Positions 7,387 through 12,926 of a DNA stretch of 12,926 nucleotides are shown piece by piece (within the stretch, counting starts at the first letter, position 1; the number at the start of each line of letters is the position of its first letter). This stretch comes from Pavlovales sp. CCMP2436 (lineage: Eukaryota > Haptophyta > Pavlovophyceae > Pavlovales): the NCBI GenBank assembly GCA_026770615.1, contig MU631316.1:275574-288499 (forward strand), in the 5' to 3' direction. A program made the position numbers and the translations under genes. The notes under the pieces are model-generated. The model did no database searches, was not told the DNA's origin, and saw only the letters and a list, made by a program, of their open reading frames with translations.

Positions 7387-7906
7387 GCCCTATGCGAACA
7401 AGGCATCGGCGCCGCCGAGCTCGGACGCGGCGGCGTAGCTTGCGGCCGCCTCCACCTTGCTCTGCGCCACCCTTCTCCAAGCACATGCCCAGCCTCGCCA
7501 GCGCCCGCACCTCGCGCCGCAGCGGCACGGTACAGGCGCACGGCCTCGCTCATGTCGCGCTTCGTGCCCTGACCGTGCTCGCACAAGTAGCCGAGCCAGT
7601 ACTGCGCATTGGTGTCGCCCTGGTCGGCGGCGAGGCGGAAGTAGCGTGCTGCATCGGCGACGTCGTGCGCCACGCCGAGGCCCATCATTCAGTACTGGCC
7701 AACACTTGTCCGTGCAAGACCGTAGCCCTGATTGGCCGCCTGTTTGAATAGCGTAACCGCCTTCGTCTGGTCCATAGGCACGCCCTTGCCGAGCCCGTAG
7801 CTGTTGCCGAGAGCGTGCTGACCGCGTGCAGAGCCCTGCTCGGCCGCCTGCCGGTAGAGCCGCGTCGCCTCCTTGTCGTTCTGTGCAAGTCCCCCTATGC
7901 CCACAC

Positions 7907-7926
7907 GATAGCCGTTGATAGCCGTT
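7907..7926 (-). repeat. 10-bp tandem duplication causing a frameshift
   Basis: GATAGCCGTT occurs twice in a row (7907-7916 and 7917-7926). On the minus strand it lies within a Sel1 repeat. With the two copies the reading frame shifts by one; with a single copy the repeat reads ALGNGYRVGIGG and runs on correctly. This is a clear inactivating lesion. Confidence 0.88.
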
Positions 7927-8050
7927 GCCGAGAGCAACCTGCACGTCTACGAGGCCCTGCTCAGCCGCCTGCCTGAAGACCTTCACGGACTCCTCATCGT
8001 CCTGCACCACGCCTCATCCAGAGGGAAGGCAACGGAAGGCTTTCTCAAAA

Positions 8051-8660
8051 ATGGCGCAAACCCGCTCAGTCGAGCAACCTGAGATGAGCGACCCGCCTCG
8101 GGATCGCCAGGCGCTCGTTGCGCGCGCGATGAACGCATCTGAGTTCATCGCAAACTGCCTGCTGCCCAACCAGCCGGCGCTGCTCTCCGCCGACTGCACG
8201 GGCACGGCCGCCTGGAGCGCCTCGCGAGGGTGGCGGGCAGATGGCGGCATCTCGCCCGTCAACTTTGCTGCGCTGCGGGCGTTCGCCGATGAGCTTGGCG
8301 ACCCGCGCGTGCCAGTCGAGTTTCAGGAGCAGGACAGCGCGGCTTCCGGGTACGGCGAGCGGCGGCGCTCTGAGCAGCGCTTGCTGGCCTACTTGGAGCA
8401 ATGGGAGCAGTGGGCTATTGTGGGGCTGCGTGACCATGATCAGGAACCCGCCTTCGCGGCGACGACTTCCGCTTCGTCTATGCTGGCCCGCGCGGCAGCT
8501 GGACGCCCCTCCACCACGACGTGCTGTGCTCCTACTCGTGGTAGGCGAACGTGGCCGGCACAAAGCTGTGGGTGCTATTCCCGCCCGGGGTGGAGAGCCT
8601 GCTGGACGACGGCCGCGGCGACCTCGTCCCCGACGCGCGCCCGGAGCAGCACAACCGGTA
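8051..8660 (+). pseudogene. JMJD4: JMJD4-like JmjC hydroxylase, truncated and broken
   Basis: JMJD4 proteins are Fe(II)/2-oxoglutarate lysyl hydroxylases. The first part, from ATG 8051, matches the family N-terminal region (SEFIANCLLPNQPALLS, WSASRGW, VPVEFQEQD, LLAYLEQWEQ). The second part is one frame off and carries the JmjC core: DDFRFVYAGPRGSWTP, the iron-binding H-x-D (LHHDV), SYSW, then a TAG (8542-8544), then ANVAGTKLWVLFPPGVE. The TAG falls where relatives have a Ser, so TCG to TAG is a simple explanation. The segment between the two parts that should carry a YLKDWH-type motif is missing, and homology stops after PDARPEQ, before the distal iron-binding His. It cannot make an active enzyme. 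It lies antisense inside the interrupted Sel1 gene. Confidence 0.78.
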
Positions 8661-8718
8661 CTCCGCAGAAGTGGCTGCACGGCTCGCACTGGCATACAGA
8701 GGAGGCCTGGCCGATGAT

Positions 8719-10045
8719 GCGCAGGGATCTCACAGGCAAGCCAAGCCTCAACATGCAGAAGGACCTCACCGAGGACCGCGAGGCTCAGCGGTTTGACGCG
8801 CTCAAGATGCAGATTAACGCGCTCCCGCGGGGCGATCGCGTCGTGCACTTGATTAGGAGCATCGACCGCAACAGCTCTGCCTGAGTGGCCACGCTTCCGA
8901 TTGGCTACGGCGCCTGCACCATCGGCAAGTGGGTGGAGATCACAGCACGCTTCTTCGGCGTCCCGAGCCCCATCTGCGTCGGCCTAGCCGCGCGCGGCGC
9001 GCGGTTGTTCAACCGCGACATCGACGTGCACGGAGACAACATTGTCGCGGCCACCGGGCAGAGCGTCACCGGCGACCACATCTCCAAGCTCAGGCACGAT
9101 CCGCTCCTCGCCCTCCTGGCTGAGGTTGCGAGGAGAATGGATGCGCACGCGCACACCGAGGCGGGAGACATCTTCGCCTCGGTACTCGCCTCCAACCAGG
9201 CCGCGTAACGGCTCTTCTTCGGTGGGGTAGGCCGGCGACCCGGGCCGAAGGTCGACCTCTACGCCGAGTACGACCACATGGGTGTGCGGGCGGTCCCGCG
9301 ACTGCTTGAACTCAAGACCATGGCGTTCTGCAGGACTCGGTACAGGGACACCGACGGCAACTACCCTGGGCGTGCTGTGGGCAGGCGAGCTGACTCGCTT
9401 CCGGTAGAACGCATGGCGGAGCTCATCAAGATTGATCGCGACTTCTTCCACACGACCCCCGGACAGACTGGCCCGATGCAGGCCCGTGCACAGACCTTCT
9501 GCACTGCAGGCGGCCCCGCGTTCGCCGCCCTCGTGATTGGAACCTTCGGCGAGTGGTCTGACGATCTGGAATTCTTCGTCGGGGACCTCGCCAGCATGGG
9601 CGCAAGAGCGATCCAAGCTCGCATGGGGGCCCCCTCCGCTGCGCAAGCGCGCAGCACTCTCCTGTGGAAGATGAGACAGGAGATCGGCATGTGCGCACTT
9701 CGAGGGCACGCCAAGGTCATCATTGCGCACGCACGATTGGAGCGCACCGGCACCGGCAACGGCGGCGGCACACGCACTGACAGCGACGACGATGGCAACC
9801 CCGACGAGTGGGCAGAGGGAGCGTACCAGCTCCGCAGGGAGACCCCGTGGACGCGAAATCACGCACGATCAGCACTGGTAGCGTGCCGGACTGAAGGGAC
9901 GGGGACGTGCATGCAGCGCGCGGCCGCCGCGCGTCACCTGAAACCTGCCTCGCCATGTAATTTTGTGCCGCGCCGAGAGTGGGAACAGTGGTTCCTATAT
10001 CTATATGAGCTTCCGCAGAGTCAGCCGCAACTTGATGAAGGTTAG
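8719..10045 (+). mobile_element. degenerate C-terminal part of a reverse-transcriptase-type retroelement protein
   Basis: One frame runs through this stretch with only two stops: TGA 8882-8884, where Trp is expected (SA-stop-VATLP), and TAA 9206-9208. The order of motifs fits the C-terminal region of retroelement polyproteins common in microalgae: an LxxQxxLT-like helix, A-W-ATLP, GVPSPICVGL, D-HGDNIVAA, LRHDPLLALLAEVA, then a nuclease-like D-(x)n-E-x-K (VDLYA...LELKTM), GPAFAALVIGTFGE and WKMRQEIGMCALRGHAKVII. The reverse transcriptase core is absent. I recall this arrangement as a pattern and cannot name the clade. The frame before about 8719 belongs to, or has been joined to, the JmjC fragment, so the 5' edge is approximate. 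Everything after about 9760 is low-complexity. Confidence 0.6.
9844..9895 (+). repeat. 52-bp inverted repeat, left arm
   Basis: Its reverse complement matches 10212-10263 at 51 of 52 bases; similarity ends abruptly on both sides. It lies in the low-complexity tail of the retroelement frame. The arms enclose 316 bases. Confidence 0.88.
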
Positions 10046-10462
10046 TCTAATGCGCAAAAGCATGCGGCCCGGAAGGCAAGGGCGCGAGTTCAATAACCAT
10101 TGCGCAATTGCTTTCGCCTGATACCGACGCGCGGCGTCCTCCTTTTGGCGGCCGCGCCCAACGAGTACAGGAACGAACCAGCGATGACTAAATACGCACG
10201 GCAGCCGCGCGTTCAGTCCGGCACGCTACCAGTGCTGATCGTGCGTGAATTCGCGTCCACGGGCGCGCGCGAGCGCGTGGGCGGCATGTGCGGGCACGGC
10301 CAGGGCTTCTCTAACGACTGCAAACTGGTGGCCGCGCGCTCCGCGGCCTTCCCGCCCCGCTGCGCTAAAAGGGCAAAGAGAACCAAGACGGGACTGAACG
10401 CCGGACACCTCGATCTCGGAATTTCTACGGCCTCAACCTATTTTTGAAAAGAAGCCTCGTGC
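10046..10462. other. tail of the interrupting segment, no gene
   Basis: It lies between the end of the retroelement frame and the Sel1 coding block. Apart from the inverted repeat arm and a 10-base palindrome ATTGCGCAAT near 10098 I see no gene. It belongs to the same proposed intron or insertion. Confidence 0.5.
10212..10263 (-). repeat. 52-bp inverted repeat, right arm
   Basis: This is the partner of 9844-9895. One difference is seen (GAATT here against GATTT in the complement of the left arm). Read outward, both arms encode the same peptide QSGTLPVLIVR, but this follows from sequence identity and is not proof of coding. The flanks share no further similarity. Confidence 0.88.
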
Positions 10463-10476
10463 CTACCCTGACCGAC

Positions 10477-10787
10477 CTCTTGCCTTGGCGAAGCATCTTC
10501 CGAGCGCATACTGCCCACCTGCGAAGCCCTGCTTGGCCGCCTTCCTAAAGAGCCGCGCCGCCGTCGCAATTGCCAGTGATGTAGCACGTGCCGAGGCTGT
10601 GCTGCGCGATTGCCAAGCCCTGATCGGCCGCCTGCGTGTAGAGCCGCAGCGCCTCGGCCTGGTCCTGCACCACACCGTCATCGCGCTCGTAGCGAGAGGC
10701 GAGGAGGGTCTGCGCGCCGGGGTCGCCCTGCGCTGCTCTTTCGATGTCCAACCTGAGTGCCTTCGCCTCGACAGCCGCGCCCGCCAT
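10477..10787 (-). pseudogene. N-terminal Sel1-repeat block of the interrupted gene
   Basis: The minus strand reads AGAAVEAKALRLDIERAAQG, then a repeat ending RLYTQAADQG, then AIAQHSLGTCYITGN. At about 10560-10580 the frame changes and continues AARLFRKAAKQG, GGQYALGRCFAK. The two frames together make two and a half standard Sel1 repeats, so a small indel is the simplest explanation. The final half-repeat is completed by sequence resuming at 8012. Confidence 0.75.
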
Positions 10788-10949
10788 CTGCGCCGCCTTT
10801 GCCCTAGAGCCGACGGGGATCGGCGAACAAGTGTCGGGGGGGGAGTGGAGCGCTCCCGCCCACTCTCGCCTCCGTCCTCGAGCGCTGGCCGCTGCGCTGG
10901 TCCCAGTCTCGTCCAGGTAGGCGGGGAGTGGAGCATGCAGCGCGGTGTA

Positions 10950-11902
10950 TGCCGTTATTGGGGGGCCTGGCAGGGTACACCCCCCTGCTGCTATTGCCGC
11001 ACCACCCGTACTACTGTAAGATTACTGTACGGATCCGAAACATCAGGGCACCCCCTTTCAGGGCAGGCCAAATTTTTCGGATTCAGCAACAGCAACAGGG
11101 GACCGAGCCCAGCTGGCCCCTTTTGGCGCTGGCGACGAGCGAGGCTCGGAGCTCGCGTGCAGCGCGGACCGCGGCGTCGGCTGTTTTTGGTAACAGTCCC
11201 GGCTTTACTGTCTGCCTGACCTGCTGCCCTTGGTGCCCCTGTTCATCCGGGCCAGCGTGATTCCTCGCCTCTATTCGCAGGTGTCGGATCAACCAAAAGC
11301 TCCAAGACTAGGCTGCTGGTTTCCCCATTTGTCAAACTCCTATACCGGGGGCCTGGCCCCCCTAAGGAAGTAGAAAAATAGGGTACTTCACTCGGTTAGT
11401 TGGGGACCACCATGTCAGTCGGCGCCCGCTTGGTCTAATATAAGGATAGGAAGTGTTGAGTCCGTACGGCTTCCGGAGTGGCGTCCGGTGCCGCGAGGAG
11501 GCGCTGGCATTAGCTCGTGCTGGGCCCAGAACGGGTCCGCTGAACTTCGTCTCGCACTGCTATTTAAAAGTGCTGCCAAGTGGCGGGGTCGAGTAGAAAT
11601 GCTTTCTCGAAAATCGGCAGTTTCGACTTTTCTGCTGATCCGGAAAACCCTCGTCGAGAGGAGTCCAACGCACTTAAAAAGTTGCATACGAAAGGTATTA
11701 GATCGTCAAAAAAATCGCCACTTTTTGAAAAAACGGGTCCAAATAGAAAATTTGGGGCCAAGGCAAGGTGATGGCGCTCTCGCGCCCGTCAACCTCGCGC
11801 CCTACCTCGCCGACCCTGCCTCGGACGTGGCGCGCGAGGCGCGTGCGATTGATTGGCCGAGTCTCTTGTCGCCACGTCCGTCCTAGTTGAGCGACCCGCG
11901 TG
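10950..11902. other. intergenic, no confident gene
   Basis: No recognisable domain was found. An open frame at 11488-11886 (+) is AT-rich and unlike protein in its first two thirds. Its end (11768-11886, VNLAPYLADPASDVAREARA) looks like GC-rich coding sequence and follows an AAG-GTGATG acceptor-like site, so a terminal exon of an unseen gene is possible. A GGGGGCC-T-GGCCCCC palindrome lies at 11347-11361. Confidence 0.45.
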
Positions 11903-12071
11903 TACAGGGGATCGCGGGCAATAAGAACGGCGCTTTTTGAGGCTGAGGCTGAGTTTCTTAGCAAATTACATACAAACAATGGTTAAATTTGGTTGAAATT
12001 ATTATTGAAGGGCTAAAAATAGAGGTCCATTTCTGAACACGACGATTTCCTATTGCCCGCGATCCCCTGTA
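11903..12071. mobile_element. MITE-like element with perfect 21-bp terminal inverted repeats
   Basis: TACAGGGGATCGCGGGCAAT plus A (11903-11923) is exactly repeated in reverse complement at 12051-12071. The 169-bp unit has an AT-rich interior with no coding capacity. This size and structure fit a miniature inverted-repeat transposable element. No clear target duplication is seen next to the ends (GCGTG on the left, GCTCC on the right), so an old insertion or an internal inverted repeat of something larger remains possible. Confidence 0.65.
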
Positions 12072-12434
12072 GCTCCGTCGAAGCGAACCAAAAACTTCTC
12101 CAGCCTGATTTTTGCGCAAATACATTTTTTCCGATTTTTTTGTACCAGCCGCGAATGCCCGCGAACTATGATCGACATGTGCAAATTTGTATCGGGGCCG
12201 TCCAGCCAGCAGGTGCGCCCACATTAGCAGGAATTCACGCGACCCGGGCTGAAATTTCTGCCAAATAACCTAATCAACTTAAGCTCGGCGGACGGAGAGA
12301 AGTTCAGACGAACTTATATTCAAAATCAAAATGTAAGTCTGCCGTGCACGCGAGCTGCTGATAAATATTGTCACCGCCGCTCCGCGATGTGCTGCGCACC
12401 GACCGCGCCGATCTTGTTGTGGCGGAGGTCCAGC
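12072..12434. other. intergenic, 3' side of the transporter gene
   Basis: Partly AT-rich DNA with runs of T and no open frame of interest. On the minus strand it would include the 3' UTR of the transporter gene. Confidence 0.5.
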
Positions 12435-12926
12435 TCACGCGGCCGGCGCGACAGGCGTGGCCGTCGTGTCACGCGGGGCGCCGAGCGCCCGGCGGACGGT
12501 GTCGACGGGGCAGTTAGGCCCGTTAGCCCAATGCAGGAATATGCCCACGATCACGCCCGCTCCGACAATGTTGCCGAGGGTGGAGTAGAGGAGGTTATAA
12601 AACACCGGCACGGCGCCCAGCGAGGCTCCCTGCCCCGAGATGAGCGCCACGAAGAAGAAGAACATATTGGCGAGGCAGTGCTCGAAGTCGCAGGTCACCT
12701 TATCAAAGGGGGGGAGGAGGGGGGGGGGTACAAATATATCGTTTGCACGTAACAGTTTGATTTAATTAAAGAGAATTAATTAAGTCGAGATGGGAAGCCA
12801 CACGCCCAGCGCAAGGTCGAAGAAATTGCCGCCGCCCTTCACGGAGGCCGTCGCGAAGGTGATGGCGAGCGCGATTAGCCAGCCACCGCCGATGCCGCGA
12901 ATGAACGTCAGCGTGTGTGGCGGTGG
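12435..12926 (-). CDS. formate/nitrite transporter (FNT) family protein, C-terminal part
   Basis: FNT proteins are pentameric aquaporin-like channels or carriers for formate, nitrite, lactate or similar small anions. On the minus strand, 12926-12783 encodes TLTFIRGIGGGWLIALAITF, a membrane helix after the family RG-x-x-x-N/G-W motif, and ends LGVWLPIS. Then 12698-12435 encodes FEHCLANMFFFF, which holds the pore His of the FEH-x-x-ANM motif, then GNIVGAGVIVGIFLHW, the last helix, and a polar Ala/Pro tail ending at TGA. The two parts share a frame but are separated by about 85 bases with stops and no visible GT or GC donor. About two residues (MF in bacterial FocA) would be expected between them. 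The N-terminal half lies outside the window. Substrate cannot be told. Confidence 0.8.
12699..12782 (-). other. intervening sequence in the FNT gene without a canonical donor
   Basis: On the minus strand the frame runs ATC-TCG-ACT-TAA into AT-rich DNA with two TTAATTAA-like words, then a C-rich stretch, then GATAAG before the next coding part at 12698. The acceptor side looks like a normal intron end (AG followed by G). The donor side shows no GT, GC or AT start in a position that keeps the WLPIS motif. It may be a non-canonical intron or a lesion. Confidence 0.5.

Larger units (their letters stand above)
8013..10476 (-). other. putative 2464-base GT-AG intron or insertion in the Sel1-MYND gene
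   Basis: On the minus strand the coding block ends GCAAGAG before GTCGGT at 10476. The next block starts GCGTGGTG at 8012 after a pyrimidine-rich CCTTCCCTCTGGATGAG. Joining them gives a seamless Sel1 repeat (YALGRCFAKARGVVQDDEES). AGG is present at both edges, so an insertion with a 3-bp target duplication would look the same. The interval holds, in antisense, a JmjC gene fragment and a retroelement fragment. Confidence 0.7.
6949..10787 (-). pseudogene. Sel1-repeat and MYND zinc-finger gene, interrupted and degenerate
   Basis: Read on the minus strand, blocks 10787-10477 and 8012-6949 encode about nine Sel1 repeats (A--LG--Y--G-GV--D---A---Y--AA-QG) followed by a MYND finger. Sel1 repeats are helical scaffolds for protein contacts; MYND fingers bind proline-rich partners. 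The blocks join in phase 1 across a GT-AG interval. Lesions: a frame change near 10560-10580, a 10-bp tandem duplication at 7907-7926, in-frame TGA at 7689-7691, two frame changes between about 7470 and 7510, and TAG at 7390-7392. Between lesions the repeats are well kept, so loss is recent, or some lesions are assembly errors. The frame stays open above 10787, so the true start is unknown; ATG 10787 is only the first Met seen. Confidence 0.8.

Noticed and set aside
7925..8050. Upstream extension of the JMJD4-like frame
   Set aside because: The frame is open, but the sequence is the antisense of a Sel1 repeat. JmjC homology begins after ATG 8051, which has an A at -3 and G at +4.
10485..11219. 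Plus-strand open frame of 244 codons
   Set aside because: It is the reverse-strand shadow of the Sel1 block, followed by low-complexity sequence.
11488..11886. Open frame of 132 codons
   Set aside because: The first two thirds are AT-rich and unlike protein. Only the last 40 codons look coding, which is too little to call a gene.
1..12926. Giant virus or bacterial origin suggested by Sel1, MYND and JmjC proteins
   Set aside because: Spliceosomal introns in the bromodomain gene, microsatellites, MITE-like and retroelement debris, and the absence of dense gene packing point to a eukaryotic nuclear genome.

Overview
This window reads as nuclear DNA of a unicellular eukaryote, most likely a GC-rich alga such as a haptophyte; a dinoflagellate or pelagophyte is not excluded. 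The evidence is spliceosomal introns (mostly GT-AG, one GC-AG), a Tudor-bromodomain chromatin reader, a Sel1-MYND protein, a formate/nitrite transporter with algal-style low-complexity ends, CA/TG microsatellites and long G/C homopolymers. There is no sign of operons, ribosome binding sites, CRISPR or tRNA genes. All assignments come from reading motifs; no database search was possible.

Layout. 1-2225 is gene-poor repeat-derived DNA holding two diverged copies of one repeat (1-235 and 1337-1594). These copies share an open frame with excess third-position changes. 2226-5658 (+) is a seven-exon gene for a BRWD/PHIP-like reader (low-complexity N-terminus, charged linker, crypto-Tudor region, bromodomain). 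Its fourth exon is one base short of a consistent frame and is flanked by complementary C/CA and TG/G introns. 5659-6948 is intergenic: tandem hairpins just after the stop codon, then a three-unit dispersed repeat.

6949 to at least 10787 (-) is a broken gene for a protein of about nine Sel1 repeats with a C-terminal MYND zinc finger. Its two coding blocks are separated by 2464 bases (8013-10476) that splice precisely in phase as a GT-AG intron. Antisense inside that interval lie a JMJD4-like JmjC hydroxylase fragment (8051-8660) and the degenerate C-terminal part of a reverse-transcriptase-type retroelement protein (about 8719-10045), followed by a 52-bp inverted repeat. 10950-12430 has no confident gene but holds a 169-bp MITE-like element with perfect 21-bp inverted ends. 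12435-12926 (-) is the C-terminal half of a formate/nitrite transporter that runs off the right edge.

The genes do not form a pathway. The window shows one apparently live chromatin-reader gene, one transporter of uncertain integrity, and a decayed gene with nested gene and retroelement debris.
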